From JAPPHA01 sp965220985 (GTDB taxonomy: Bacteria > Pseudomonadota > Alphaproteobacteria > Rhodobacterales > Rhodobacteraceae), in assembly GCA_965220985.1 (NCBI GenBank), contig OZ244854.1, positions 2,666,001 through 2,730,000 on the forward strand: DNA of 64,000 nucleotides. The letters run 5' to 3'. Shown here piece after piece: positions 1 to 9,014 of this stretch. The translations under genes and the position numbers were made by a program. The notes under the pieces were generated by a model that worked only from the letters and a program-made list of their open reading frames with translations, was not told where the DNA came from and did no database searches. Within the stretch, counting starts at the first letter, position 1; every line of letters begins with the position of its first letter.

Positions 1-481
1 TCGAACCGGCAAAGATGACGACGATGGCCAGGATGACCCAGAAATTCGGTTGAAGCGCGAAGAGCACGAGGACAACCATGTTCCAGCACGCCGGAAACCC
101 CGCGAAGCTGTTGTCCTTCGTTTTCATCCTTGTGTCGGCAAAGTAGATGGCGCTCGCATAGACGATGGCGATGACGCAGATCCATCCTGTCCAGCCGGGA
201 AGCAACCCGCTTTCGAACAGGGCGAATGTCGGGATGAAGACATAGGTCAGGAAGTCGATCATCAAGTCGAGAAGACTTCCGTCGATCTCCGGCGCGTTCG
301 TGCCGATGTCGTAGCGCCTGGCAAGGGGGCCGTCGATTCCGTCGATGGCGAATGCAACCATCAACCAGACGAACATCAACCCCCATTTTCCGTCGGCGGC
401 CGCCAGCATGGCGAGAATGGCGCAGAATGCGCCGCTCGCCGTGAGATAGTGAACAAGGAGCGCCTTGAATCGAATGTTCAT
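1..481 (-). CDS. pcs: phosphatidylcholine synthase (Pcs), C-terminus outside window
   Basis: Integral membrane CDP-alcohol phosphatidyltransferase that would condense CDP-diacylglycerol with choline to make phosphatidylcholine. Reading leftward from the ATG at 481, the protein begins MNIRFKALLVHYL and contains the CDP-alcohol signature: DGIDGPLARR (about residues 47-56), followed by DGSLLD and the final Asp in LMIDF. Hydrophobic segments lie on both sides. The stretch SAIYFADTRMKT and the following GFPACWNMVV resemble alphaproteobacterial Pcs more than PgsA or PssA. About 160 residues are visible; Pcs proteins are usually near 240, so the C-terminus lies left of the window. No operon partner is visible. 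The family call is fairly firm. Choline specificity is inferred from similarity to the Pcs subgroup. Confidence 0.8.
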   Translation of the reverse strand, partial: MNIRFKALLVHYLTASGAFCAILAMLAAADGKWGLMFVWLMVAFAIDGIDGPLARRYDIGTNAPEIDGSLLDLMIDFLTYVFIPTFALFESGLLPGWTGWICVIAIVYASAIYFADTRMKTKDNSFAGFPACWNMVVLVLFALQPNFWVILAIVVIFAGS

Positions 482-669
482 TCATCCGTCCTGTGGTTTC
501 TACTGCAGCCTCGATGGCGCAAGTTTGCATGCCACATCGAAAAATCCAACCGTGTCAAGCGGTTTTGTTTGTCCGCCTCGGTGACAGGTGCCGCTTTGGG
601 CTGGTGTTTCATGCAATTTCCCGGCTTGGGACGATCCGTGTGTCACCATCGAGCGAGGCAGACGCGGAA

Positions 670-1596
670 TCAAGCCTTGGGGTGAGCTGATCGGTAGACA
701 TCCATCAAGCGGGTCTGATCGACCGCGGTATAGATCTGGGTCGTTGACAATGATGCGTGTCCGAGCAGTTCCTGGATGGTCCGCAAGTCGCCGCCCGCTG
801 CCAGCAGATGGGTCGCGAATGCGTGGCGCATGGCGTGCGGCGTGGTGCCGGCCGGCAGACCGAGTTGCAGGCGCGCGCGCTCGATCGCCATACGCGCGAT
901 TCTCGGGTTGAGAGGTCCGCCGCGCACCCCGACGAACAACGGACTTGCCGCCCCGAGATCGAACGGACAGACTTCGAGATAGGCATCGACCGCTTCGCGT
1001 ACGGTCGCCATCACCGGAACGAGGCGCTGTCGGCCTCCCTTGCCGGTGATCCTGAGCATCTCTCGCAACGGAGCATCCTGCCGTTTCAGGGCAAGCGCTT
1101 CCGACAGCCGCAAGCCGCAACCGTAGAGCAGCGTGACAAGGGCCGTGTCCCGCGCGCCGACCCAAGGCGTCGAGGCCTGGGTCTCGACGGTTGCCATCAG
1201 CGACTTCGCGTCCTTTGGGGACATGGCCCGTGGGAGCCCGACGGCGAATTTGGGCGTCCGAGTCGAAAGGACTGCCGGCGCCTCGATTCCCTCGTTGTCG
1301 CCGAGCCAGCGGAAGAACGACTTGACCGAGGAGAGCGACCGCGCGAGCGATCGAGCCGAGACGCCGCGCGCGCGTTCGTGCGACATCCATGCTCTCATGT
1401 CGGTTCGGTCGATCTGCCCGAGGTCACGCGGGGCGACGACTTCGTCAAGATGTTCGTCGAGAAACTCGAGAAACCCGCAAACGTCGCGGCGGTAGGCGGT
1501 GATCGTGTTCTCTGAGCGGCCGCTGACGGCAGACTGGGCGTTCAACCAGCGCGTGACCATCGCGGCTGACGATGGTTCACTCACGCATGCAGCCAT
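670..1596 (-). CDS. xerC: site-specific tyrosine recombinase XerC
   Basis: Tyrosine recombinase of 308 residues that resolves chromosome dimers at dif, normally with XerD and FtsK. The N-terminal SAM-like core-binding domain covers about residues 12-100 (NTITAYRRDV, SSVKSFFRWL). The catalytic domain follows with all expected residues visible: Arg163 in GLRLSEAL, Lys187 in TGKGG, His254 and Arg257 in HAMRHAF, His280 in LGHASLS and the nucleophile Tyr289 in QIYTAVD. Length is normal for XerC. The ATG at 1596 overlaps the end of the DUF484 gene by 16 bases, so the two are probably cotranscribed and translationally coupled. The fsa-DUF484-xerC order is typical of alphaproteobacteria, which supports XerC over a mobile-element integrase. 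Confidence 0.93.
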   Translation of the reverse strand: MAACVSEPSSAAMVTRWLNAQSAVSGRSENTITAYRRDVCGFLEFLDEHLDEVVAPRDLGQIDRTDMRAWMSHERARGVSARSLARSLSSVKSFFRWLGDNEGIEAPAVLSTRTPKFAVGLPRAMSPKDAKSLMATVETQASTPWVGARDTALVTLLYGCGLRLSEALALKRQDAPLREMLRITGKGGRQRLVPVMATVREAVDAYLEVCPFDLGAASPLFVGVRGGPLNPRIARMAIERARLQLGLPAGTTPHAMRHAFATHLLAAGGDLRTIQELLGHASLSTTQIYTAVDQTRLMDVYRSAHPKA

Positions 1597-2273
1597 TTTT
1601 GGAACATTCGCCCGAGAACCTGGCCGAGGAAGTCCAACAGATCCGGCTTCAGGCTGGGCACGAACTGTTCGGGATTGTTGGAACCGAGCAGGACCATCGC
1701 TTGCGGCCCCGTCTTGCCCGCATCGATTCTGAGCACGGCCTCGGAGTGCACGCGACGCTCCACCTCGCCGTAAACCATCGGGTCCGCCTGACTGATCCGC
1801 CGCAGGACAACTGACCGCGCCGTCGCCATGCTCTCGGTTGCGACATAGCGATCAATGGCGCCCGGTTCGAGAATCATCACTGGCGGCTCGGCCTTGGTGC
1901 GGCTCGAGACCTCGCCCGCTTCGAGGCAGAGGCGAACCTCGGCCACGTTCAGAATCTCCCTGAACTCGCAGTTGGCGATGGCGACGAACGAATTCCAGTC
2001 CTTGGCTTCGAGCGCGGCCAGTACCGCCCGGTGAATCTGGTTCGTGCTCGCAACATTGTCGTAGGCGGCTGCCAGAACCGCGTCATGGGTCTTTTCGAGC
2101 GCCGTCAGGCGACTCTCGAGGCGGTTGATGGCAACCCCTCTGAGGTCGATGACATTCTCGCCGCGTTCAGCGTCGGATGCGGCCACGAGCGCCCGCATGA
2201 TGTCGGGGTCGTGGAGGACAAGTTGCGGCTCCGACAGGAGAAGGGCGCGGACATGCTGGAGGTCGAGCTTCAT
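1581..2273 (-). CDS. DUF484 family protein
   Basis: Protein of 230 residues in the DUF484 family, a GAF-like fold of unknown function usually encoded next to xerC. An N-terminal segment resembles the family's LxxxPxLxxxHPDI start (LLLSEPQLVLHDPDIM). A probable coiled region follows near residues 45-80, and a GAF-like C-terminal half ends LDFLGQVLGRMFQKWL. The ATG at 2273 sits 34 bases downstream of the fsa stop codon, and its own 3' end overlaps xerC. It probably belongs to an fsa-DUF484-xerC operon. Its biochemical role is not known from sequence; the conserved linkage suggests a link to chromosome maintenance. Confidence 0.88.
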   Translation of the reverse strand: MKLDLQHVRALLLSEPQLVLHDPDIMRALVAASDAERGENVIDLRGVAINRLESRLTALEKTHDAVLAAAYDNVASTNQIHRAVLAALEAKDWNSFVAIANCEFREILNVAEVRLCLEAGEVSSRTKAEPPVMILEPGAIDRYVATESMATARSVVLRRISQADPMVYGEVERRVHSEAVLRIDAGKTGPQAMVLLGSNNPEQFVPSLKPDLLDFLGQVLGRMFQKWLHA

Positions 2274-2307
2274 CGCGGCGGTTTCCGTTGGGTGACTGGC
2301 TGGGAGT

Positions 2308-2964
2308 TCAGTTGACGATCTTTTGACCGGTCTTGGCCCAGTCGGAAAGGAACGCTTCCATGCCGCGATCGGTCAATGGGTGTTCAACCAGTTTCCGAAT
2401 CACCCCTGGTGGGGCTGTCACCACGTCGGCGCCGATGCGCGCGCATTCGGCGACGTGATTGACCGAACGAACCGAGGCCGCGAGAATCTCGGTCTCGAAG
2501 TCGTAATTGTCGTAGATGAGGCGGATGTCGCCGATCAGTTCGAGACCGTCGAGTGCGATGTCGTCGAGCCTGCCGATGAACGGCGAAATGAAGCTGGCTC
2601 CGGCCTTGGCTGCCAGGAGCGCCTGGTTGGCCGAAAAACACAAGGTCACGTTGACCTTGCTGCCATCCTTGGCAAGCGCTTGGCACGCCTTCAACCCGTC
2701 CCAGGTCATTGGAACCTTGACCGTGATGTTGTCGGCGATCTTGGCTAGACTTCGCCCCTCGCGAATCATCGCGTCCGCTTCGGTCGCAACGACTTCGGCG
2801 CTGACCGGGCCATCGACGAGCTCGCAGATCTCGCGAGTCACCTCGCGAATGTCGCGCCCGGATTTCAGGATCAGCGACGGATTGGTTGTCACCCCGTCCA
2901 CCATTCCGAGTTCGTTGAGTTCGGAAATCGCCTCGACGTCGGCTGTGTCGACAAAAAATTTCAT
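2308..2964 (-). CDS. fsa: transaldolase / fructose-6-phosphate aldolase family protein
   Basis: Cytoplasmic class I aldolase of 218 residues in the small transaldolase subgroup (TalC/Fsa), acting in the non-oxidative pentose phosphate pathway or splitting fructose 6-phosphate. The protein starts MKFFVDTADVEAI and has GVTTNPSLI, the Schiff-base lysine in NITVKVPMT, and NVTLCFSANQALLAAKAGASFISPF, all typical of the family. Length matches the usual 215-220 residues. The ATG at 2964 is chosen because homology begins there. The same frame stays open much further upstream, but that part is antisense to priA. Sequence alone does not separate transaldolase from fructose-6-phosphate aldolase activity. 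It is first in the operon with DUF484 and xerC and divergent from priA. Confidence 0.9.
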   Translation of the reverse strand: MKFFVDTADVEAISELNELGMVDGVTTNPSLILKSGRDIREVTREICELVDGPVSAEVVATEADAMIREGRSLAKIADNITVKVPMTWDGLKACQALAKDGSKVNVTLCFSANQALLAAKAGASFISPFIGRLDDIALDGLELIGDIRLIYDNYDFETEILAASVRSVNHVAECARIGADVVTAPPGVIRKLVEHPLTDRGMEAFLSDWAKTGQKIVN

Positions 2965-3066
2965 GAGCAGGATCCCGTTTGTTCCGAGTTTCAGGTTTCT
3001 GGCCTCAAGCCAAAGATATATGCATATGCGAGACTGTGCAAACCGTATGCTGTGGGTGGAGCGTTC
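2965..3066. promoter_or_regulatory. divergent fsa/priA promoter region
   Basis: This 102-base gap separates the divergent fsa and priA starts and must carry both promoters. It contains an AT-rich patch with the palindrome ATATGCATAT around 3017-3026. No clear -35/-10 pair can be assigned by eye. Confidence 0.4.
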
Positions 3067-5271
3067 ATGAAGCCTGAAGACGAAGTCGTCGAATTTGGCG
3101 ACGGCGACACGGTGTCCGTGCTGACCGCCCAGCCGGTCAACCGCGTTCTCGACTACGTGCTCTCCGAGTGCAGCGTCCAGGCGGGCAGCTTCGTCGAGGT
3201 TCCCCTGGGGCCGCGGGCCGTGATCGGCGTCGTCTGGGGGTCGGGGCAGGGTCAGTTCGATCGAAAGAAGCTCCGCCCGGTGATGCGCCCGCTCGACGTG
3301 CCTCCGATGCGCCACGAAATGATGCAGTTTCTCGAACGCGCTGCCCGCTACACGGTCTCGTCGCTGAATTCCATGCTCGCGCTCGCCATGCGGGTCCAGG
3401 GGCTGCGCGAAGCGCCGAAGTTCAGGCAGGTCTACGTGGCGGGTGAGGGCGAAGCGGTTCGACTGACGCCTGCGCGGAAAAAGGTGCTGGAGACGCTTCG
3501 GCAGCGGCCCGATTTCGAGTTCGCGCTCGGCGAATTGGCAGAGGAGGCTGGCGTCTCGTCGTCGGTCATCAAGGGGCTGGTCGAGCAGAACTGCATCGCG
3601 TGCATCCAGCGTCCCGTCTACGTGCCGTACCCGAAGCCGGATCTGGATCGTCAGGGCTCGGATTTGAGCGAGGATCAGTCGCGAGCGGCGGATGACGTCA
3701 GGCAATGGATCGAACGCGGCGGCCACAAGGTCTGGCTGCTCAATGGCGTGACCGGATCCGGCAAGACGGCCGTCTACCTCGATTCCGTGCGCGCGTGCCT
3801 CCGGAAGGGCCGCCAGGCCCTCGTCCTCCTCCCCGAGATCGCCTTGACCGAACAGCTTCTCGACCGGATCGAGGAAGAATTCGGCATCCGGCCGGCGGTG
3901 TGGCATTCGGGGATCTCGGGGCTCGAGCGTCGCCGGTGCTGGAGAATGGTTGCGCAGAATCAGGCACCGCTTGTCGTCGGCGCGCGATCGGCGCTGTTCC
4001 TTCCCTTCGCTGATCTCGGGATCATCGTGGTCGACGAGGAACACGACAGCTCCTACAAGCAAGAAGAAGGGGTCATCTACAACGCGCGTGACATGGCGGT
4101 TCTTCGGGCATCGATCTGCGGGGCCACCGTGGTCCTGGTCTCTGCCACCCCGTCTCTCGAGAGCTGGGCCAACTGGCAGTCGGGGAAATACGCAGGGGTG
4201 CAGCTCACGAAACGGTTTGGTCCGGCAAAACTGCCCTCGTTGCGCGCCATCGATCTTCGCAAGGAGAGTCTCGAAAATGGCCAGTGGATTTCGCCGACGC
4301 TTGCTGGCGAAGTCGAGACCAGCCTCAAGCAGGGCAGGCAGGCGTTGCTGTTCCTGAATCGCCGCGGCTATGCCCCGGTGACCATCTGCAGGTCGTGCGG
4401 GAACCAGATCGGATGCGAGAGTTGCGACTCCCGCATGGTCATGCACCAGCTGCACCGATCGCTGATGTGTCATCAGTGCGGCGAAACAAGGGGGGTGCCA
4501 AAGGAGTGTCCGAGTTGCGGCGAAGCGGACACGCTCGCCGCGATCGGCCCGGGCGTCGAAAGACTGGCGGAAGAAGCGTTCGACCGCTTCCCCGAAGCGC
4601 GACTGACGGTTCTGTCGTCCGATCTCACCCGGTGGGGCCAGGAGTTCCAGACTCGCATTCGGGAGATAGCCGAGGGCAGGTACAACCTGATCATCGGCAC
4701 GCAAATGGTTGCCAAGGGGCACAATTTTCCGCTGTTGCGGACGGTTGGCGTGATTGACGCGGATCTCGGTTTGAGAGGCGGGGACCTTCGGGCGGCCGAA
4801 CAGACGTTCCAGCTGATTCACCAGGTGTCGGGGCGGGCCGGCAGGGACGGAACACCTGGGGTCTCGCTCATTCAGACCCACCAGCCCGGACACGAGGTCA
4901 TCAAGTCGATTCTCTCGGGTGACGGCGAGAGGTTCCGGCGCACCGAGGCACAATTGCGAAAGCTCGCGGGCTCTCCGCCGTACGGACGGTTCGCGGCTGC
5001 AATCCTGTCGTGCCCTGATCTCGACTTGCTGAACCGGACTGCCGACGAACTTGCCCGCAATTCCGGCATCCTGCGAGACGGCGGCATCGAGCTCTTCGGC
5101 CCGGCTCCTGCACCGATTGCCCGGGTTCGCGGCCGGCATCGGATACGGTTTCTTGCAAAGGCTCCGAAGGAAACCCGGATGCAGCGTCGGCTGGTTTTTT
5201 GGCGTGACTCGGTCAAGCTCCCTACGAGCGTCCGCATCCAGATCGACCTCGACCCCCAGAGCTTCGTCTGA
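3067..5271 (+). CDS. priA: primosomal replication restart helicase PriA
   Basis: DEAD-like superfamily 2 DNA helicase of 734 residues that recognises stalled forks and reloads the replisome. The N-terminal DNA-binding domain (VSVLTAQPVNRVLDYVL) is followed by Walker A GVTGSGKTAVYL, the DEEHDSSYKQ Walker B box, and motif III VLVSATPSLES. A Zn-binding insert has paired cysteines (ICRSCGNQIGCESCDSRM, then LMCHQCGE and ECPSCGE). GTQMVAKGHNFP and QVSGRAGR complete the helicase C domain. A GTG at 3052 is in frame, but the ATG at 3067 has a GGGTGGA sequence at a better distance and is preferred. It is divergent from fsa. The usual alphaproteobacterial downstream ATP synthase genes are absent here. 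Confidence 0.95.
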   Translation: MKPEDEVVEFGDGDTVSVLTAQPVNRVLDYVLSECSVQAGSFVEVPLGPRAVIGVVWGSGQGQFDRKKLRPVMRPLDVPPMRHEMMQFLERAARYTVSSLNSMLALAMRVQGLREAPKFRQVYVAGEGEAVRLTPARKKVLETLRQRPDFEFALGELAEEAGVSSSVIKGLVEQNCIACIQRPVYVPYPKPDLDRQGSDLSEDQSRAADDVRQWIERGGHKVWLLNGVTGSGKTAVYLDSVRACLRKGRQALVLLPEIALTEQLLDRIEEEFGIRPAVWHSGISGLERRRCWRMVAQNQAPLVVGARSALFLPFADLGIIVVDEEHDSSYKQEEGVIYNARDMAVLRASICGATVVLVSATPSLESWANWQSGKYAGVQLTKRFGPAKLPSLRAIDLRKESLENGQWISPTLAGEVETSLKQGRQALLFLNRRGYAPVTICRSCGNQIGCESCDSRMVMHQLHRSLMCHQCGETRGVPKECPSCGEADTLAAIGPGVERLAEEAFDRFPEARLTVLSSDLTRWGQEFQTRIREIAEGRYNLIIGTQMVAKGHNFPLLRTVGVIDADLGLRGGDLRAAEQTFQLIHQVSGRAGRDGTPGVSLIQTHQPGHEVIKSILSGDGERFRRTEAQLRKLAGSPPYGRFAAAILSCPDLDLLNRTADELARNSGILRDGGIELFGPAPAPIARVRGRHRIRFLAKAPKETRMQRRLVFWRDSVKLPTSVRIQIDLDPQSFV

Positions 5272-5304
5272 ACCGCTGCACGTGAGGCTTTTGGGAGAGG
5301 TGCG

Positions 5305-5478
5305 ATGATAGCGGTCAGCGCCGCCGCCCGCACCGAAGTCGCAACGGTCGTGATGACCGTCACTGGCGGTCTCGTCGGACATGCGGTTCTCGGCGCGGAA
5401 TTGACGCAATTGCGCTGGAAAACCCGCAAGCGCCTCGCTACAAGGCCGCCTGCGTCGCGCCGAGCCGAATTTCCATGA
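5305..5478 (+). CDS. possible small leader ORF coupled to hisC
   Basis: Open frame of 57 codons between priA and hisC. It has a Shine-Dalgarno-like GGGAGAGG 5-12 bases before the ATG, and its TGA overlaps the hisC ATG as ATGA. The predicted peptide begins MIAVSAAARTEVATVV and ends in a basic run; no family was recognised. hisC itself lacks an obvious ribosome binding site, so this ORF could deliver ribosomes to it by translational coupling. It could also be fortuitous, because any ATGA start creates an overlapping stop. Confidence 0.35.
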   Translation: MIAVSAAARTEVATVVMTVTGGLVGHAVLGAELTQLRWKTRKRLATRPPASRRAEFP

Positions 5479-6575
5479 GCATTCCTGACAGACTCAAACC
5501 CGAACCCAGGGCCGAATTCTTGAAGCTCGCTGCCTATGTCGGCGGCCGGAGTTCGGTCGCGGGCGTTCGCGATGTCGTCAAGCTGTCCTCAAACGAGAAT
5601 CCGTTCGGTCCCAGTCCAGCCGCAAAGCGGGCTGTCGCCAACGCACTCGACGGATCAGCGGTCTATCCCTCCTCGGACCACCACGATCTGCGGTGCGCGA
5701 TTTCCGAGGTCCATGGGTTGCCGATTGAAAACATCGTTTGCGGTGCGGGATCCGACGAACTGATCACGTTGCTGAGCAGGTGCTACGCCGGGCCTGGCGA
5801 CGAGATGGTCCACACCGAGCACGCCTTCTCGATGTATCGGCTGTCGGCGCTCGCGGCGGGGGCAACGCCGCGGCAGGCACGCGAGCGTGACCGCTGCCTC
5901 GATGTCGATCTTCTCGCGAAAGAGTTCTCGGAGCGAACGCGGCTGGTCTTTGTCGCCAATCCCAACAATCCGACCGGGACGATGGTCGGGGATGCGGAAC
6001 TCCGGCGCCTCGCCGATGCGGTGCCGCCGCAGGCGATCCTGGCGATCGATGGTGCCTATGCGGAATACGTGGACGGCTACGATGGCGGCGCGTCGCTGGT
6101 TCTCGAACGCGACAATGTCGTGATGCTCAGGACATTTTCAAAGATTCATGGACTTGCCTCACTTCGGGTGGGGTGGGCGCTGGCCCCGGATCACGTCATC
6201 GACGTGCTCAACCGTGCGCGGGGTCCCTTCAACGTCTCGGGGCATGGCCAGGCCGCCGCTGCCGCCGCGATCAGGGACCAGGATCATGTCGCGCGCTGTC
6301 GAAGCGAAAACGAGCGCCTCAAGGCGTGGTTGCGATCCCGCCTGGAGTCGTCCGAGATCGAGATCGACGAATCGATGGCGAACTTTCTGCTGTTGCGTTT
6401 CAGGAGCGTGGAAACAGCGCATGCGGCCAATGATCATCTGCTTACGCGCGGCGTGATCACGCGCAGGGTCGACGACTACGGATTCCCGTTCGCCTTACGG
6501 GTGACGGTCGGTGACGAAGTGGGTTGCAGACGACTCGTGGACGGGCTCGACTCCTTTTGGGCGGAATTCGGCTAA
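5475..6575 (+). CDS. hisC: histidinol-phosphate aminotransferase HisC
   Basis: PLP-dependent fold type I aminotransferase of 366 residues that converts imidazole-acetol phosphate and glutamate to histidinol phosphate. In this gene setting it may also act on phenylpyruvate or 4-hydroxyphenylpyruvate. Visible family marks are LSSNENPFGPSP at the N-terminus, GAGSDELI, NPNNPTGT, the DGAYAEY strand, the PLP lysine in TFSKIHGLASLRVGW, and the phosphate-binding Arg near RVTVGDE. Length is normal. The ATG at 5475 overlaps the stop of a short upstream ORF. Its own TAA shares a base with the ATG of the next gene, prephenate dehydrogenase, so the pair is clearly an operon. That pairing suggests the enzyme serves tyrosine and phenylalanine synthesis as well as histidine. 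Confidence 0.92.
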   Translation: MSIPDRLKPEPRAEFLKLAAYVGGRSSVAGVRDVVKLSSNENPFGPSPAAKRAVANALDGSAVYPSSDHHDLRCAISEVHGLPIENIVCGAGSDELITLLSRCYAGPGDEMVHTEHAFSMYRLSALAAGATPRQARERDRCLDVDLLAKEFSERTRLVFVANPNNPTGTMVGDAELRRLADAVPPQAILAIDGAYAEYVDGYDGGASLVLERDNVVMLRTFSKIHGLASLRVGWALAPDHVIDVLNRARGPFNVSGHGQAAAAAAIRDQDHVARCRSENERLKAWLRSRLESSEIEIDESMANFLLLRFRSVETAHAANDHLLTRGVITRRVDDYGFPFALRVTVGDEVGCRRLVDGLDSFWAEFG

Positions 6576-7498
6576 TGCCAAAGGTCTACGACAGGATTGC
6601 CCTGATCGGGCTGGGCTTGATTGCCTCGTCGATGGCTCACGCCATCAGGCGCGGAGGCCTCGCGGGATCGATTGCCGGTCATGCGCGTTCAAAAGAGACG
6701 AGGGAGACCGTTCGCGAACTCGGTTTTTGCGACGAGGTCTTTGACACGGCTGCCGAAGCGGTGCGGGGCGCGGATCTCGTGGTGCTGTGCACGCCGGTCG
6801 GCGCGATGGGCGAGGTTGTCGAGGAGATCGCCCCGAATCTCGCGCCCGGATCGACGCTGAGCGAAGTCGGCTCGGTCAAGATGGCGGTCATCGAGGCGGT
6901 TGCGCACAAGGTCCCGGCGGGCGTTCATTTCATCCCGTCGCATCCGATCGCGGGGACCGAACTGTCGGGTCCGCGATCAGGATTTGCCGAATTGTTCGAC
7001 GGCCGCTGGTGCCTGATGGTCCCGCTGCCCGATACCTGTCCTGAAGCGCTCGAAAGACTGCGGAATCTGTGGCTCAACATCGGCGCGCGCGTCGACGACA
7101 TGGACCCCGAGCGCCATGACATGGTGCTCGCCGTGACGTCGCACATCCCGCACCTGATCGCCTACACGATGGTCGGCGTCGCCGACGACATGCGCCGGAT
7201 CAGCAATTCGGAAGTGGTCCAGTATTCGGCGGCGGGATTTCGGGATTTCACCCGGATCGCGGCATCGGATCCCACGATGTGGCGTGACGTGTTCGTGAAC
7301 AACAAGGCGGCCACGCTTGAGATTCTTGGTCGGTTTTCTGAGGAGCTGGCGGTGCTTCAACGTGCCATTCGCAGCGGCGATGGCGACCTCTTGCACGATT
7401 ACTTCACCCGAACCCGCTCGATCCGTCGCGGCATCATCGAGGCGGGGCAGGACACCGGATTGCCCGACTTCGGACGCGGGCACGGCTCCGGCGACTGA
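6575..7498 (+). CDS. tyrA: prephenate/arogenate dehydrogenase family protein
   Basis: NAD(P)-dependent TyrA-type dehydrogenase of 307 residues that oxidatively decarboxylates prephenate or arogenate in tyrosine synthesis. The Rossmann start reads DRIALIGLGLIASSMA (GxGxxxxS). VVLCTPVGAM, DVGS-like SEVGSVK, HFIPSHPIAGTELSGP and the catalytic His region VTSHIPHLIAYTMV are all present. No fused chorismate mutase or ACT domain is seen. An upstream in-frame start at 6524 lies within hisC. The ATG at 6575 overlaps the hisC stop (TAATG) and begins right at homology, so it is preferred. Substrate choice between prephenate and arogenate cannot be read from sequence. Confidence 0.9.
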   Translation: MPKVYDRIALIGLGLIASSMAHAIRRGGLAGSIAGHARSKETRETVRELGFCDEVFDTAAEAVRGADLVVLCTPVGAMGEVVEEIAPNLAPGSTLSEVGSVKMAVIEAVAHKVPAGVHFIPSHPIAGTELSGPRSGFAELFDGRWCLMVPLPDTCPEALERLRNLWLNIGARVDDMDPERHDMVLAVTSHIPHLIAYTMVGVADDMRRISNSEVVQYSAAGFRDFTRIAASDPTMWRDVFVNNKAATLEILGRFSEELAVLQRAIRSGDGDLLHDYFTRTRSIRRGIIEAGQDTGLPDFGRGHGSGD

Positions 7499-7724
7499 GG
7501 CTCAAGGGCCGTTCGTCGAGCTCGCAACCACGAAGCGGCGAGCGCGGTGACATCCACCGGATCGACGTCACCGGGCGGGCCGTCGGGCTGTTGCTCCCGA
7601 CGTCATGTTTCGCTGACTCGTCAGTGCTCGATCATCCGGGGCGACCTCGTTCCCGTCATTGTAACGAGTAACCTCGGCCGATGTGGGCGTCGGTCTGGCA
7701 GCCCCGGATCATGTCACTGCGGCA

Positions 7725-9014
7725 TCAGGCGGGATCGCCGCCAAACTCCATGAACTCCCGATCGATTTTCGGCAGCGGCAGATCCTGGATTGCCGCCTCG
7801 AAGGCCTGCAGACGCTTGTAGATCGAAATCAGCTCGACGATGGTCGTCCACGAGTTCACCAGATACTGGAACGAGTTCTCGACGCGCCCGAATGCCCGAA
7901 CGATCTGCTGCATGACGCCAAGAGAAAACCCTGCCGCCACGATGGTGGGTCCGAGGGCGACGTAGGGGACGAGGACTCCGGCCTGCAGATACCCGTAGCG
8001 AACGATGTTGAAATACAGGTAGTTCAGGTAGAGCCGGAAGTAGTTTCGCCTGACGTTCGAGAACAGCTCGTTGACGGTCGGCGGCTGCGCCCGCGCGACG
8101 TCGTCCTCTCCGTAGACGAGTTCCTTGCGATAGGCCGCCTCGACGCGCTGGTTGCGGAACTCGAGCCCAGGCAGCCGGATTCCCGCGAGCGCCAAGAGGG
8201 CCGTCCCGGCGATGGACCAGAGGATGGCGATGAACACGAGCGCCTGGGGAACTTCCCCGACGAGCGGCAGCTCCTTGACGAGGCCCGAGAACCCCCAAAG
8301 GATCGGCAGAAACGCGATCAGCGTCATCACGGAATCGATGAGCCGGACTCCGAGACTCTCCATGATGGCGGCAAACCGCATGGTGTCTTCCTGAACCCGC
8401 TGCGCTGCGCCTTCGATGTGTCGTACCCGCCCCCACATTTCCATGTAGCGATCGTTCATCGCGGTTCGCCAGCGGAAGATGTAGTGGCTGACGAAGAAGT
8501 TGGTCAGCACGGCGACAGTGATGGCGACGAGCGCGATCTGGGCGAAAGTGAACAGTTCCGCAAAATAGTCGGCGGTGGTGACACTGTTTTTTTCGGCGAG
8601 CGCGTCCTGGATCAGGTCATAGAACGACCCGAACCACTCGTTGATCATGACATCGAGCTGGACCTGGAACCAGGTCACGAAGAGAATCAGCCCCGATCCG
8701 TAGAGCGACCACCGGCCCCATTTGTGCGGATGGTACCATTGCCAGAAGGCCATGAATGCCGCGTAGCAAACCACCATGAATTGGTAGAACCAGAAGGTTC
8801 CGGCCGGTTTGTTGGCGACCGCGTGTGCGGCGATTGCCGCCTCATCCGCACCGATCTCGGGCGGCGGCTGGAATTCGTACCCGAAGATCCAACCGATGCT
8901 GAAGGCTCCTCCGGCATCCTTGGCCATGAAGAACCAGACGATGACGCAAAAGACCGACCATGCGGCAAAGCTCAGAAAGAAGAGCTTCGGCCTGGGAAAG
9001 AAGGATTCGAACAT
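7725..9014 (-). CDS. bacA: BacA/SbmA family peptide transporter
   Basis: Inner-membrane protein of 429 residues in the SbmA/BacA family, which imports peptides and peptide-like antibiotics and is linked in rhizobia to very-long-chain fatty acid modification of lipid A. It starts MFESFFPRPKLFFLSF and has about six to seven hydrophobic segments. Family blocks visible are FVSHYIFRWRTAMNDRYMEMW, the EGAAQRVQEDTMRF loop, and the C-terminal NSWTTIVELISIYKRLQAFE. The ABC ATPase domain of the related YddA/ABCD proteins is absent, which fits SbmA/BacA. AAAGGAAC lies just before the ATG. It is convergent with tyrA and not in an obvious operon. Confidence 0.9.
   Translation of the reverse strand: MFESFFPRPKLFFLSFAAWSVFCVIVWFFMAKDAGGAFSIGWIFGYEFQPPPEIGADEAAIAAHAVANKPAGTFWFYQFMVVCYAAFMAFWQWYHPHKWGRWSLYGSGLILFVTWFQVQLDVMINEWFGSFYDLIQDALAEKNSVTTADYFAELFTFAQIALVAITVAVLTNFFVSHYIFRWRTAMNDRYMEMWGRVRHIEGAAQRVQEDTMRFAAIMESLGVRLIDSVMTLIAFLPILWGFSGLVKELPLVGEVPQALVFIAILWSIAGTALLALAGIRLPGLEFRNQRVEAAYRKELVYGEDDVARAQPPTVNELFSNVRRNYFRLYLNYLYFNIVRYGYLQAGVLVPYVALGPTIVAAGFSLGVMQQIVRAFGRVENSFQYLVNSWTTIVELISIYKRLQAFEAAIQDLPLPKIDREFMEFGGDPA

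Noticed and set aside
2308..5409. A 1,033-codon minus-strand frame covering fsa and all of priA
   Set aside because: Only the last 218 codons (from 2964) show homology, to the transaldolase family; the rest is antisense to a clearly coding priA.
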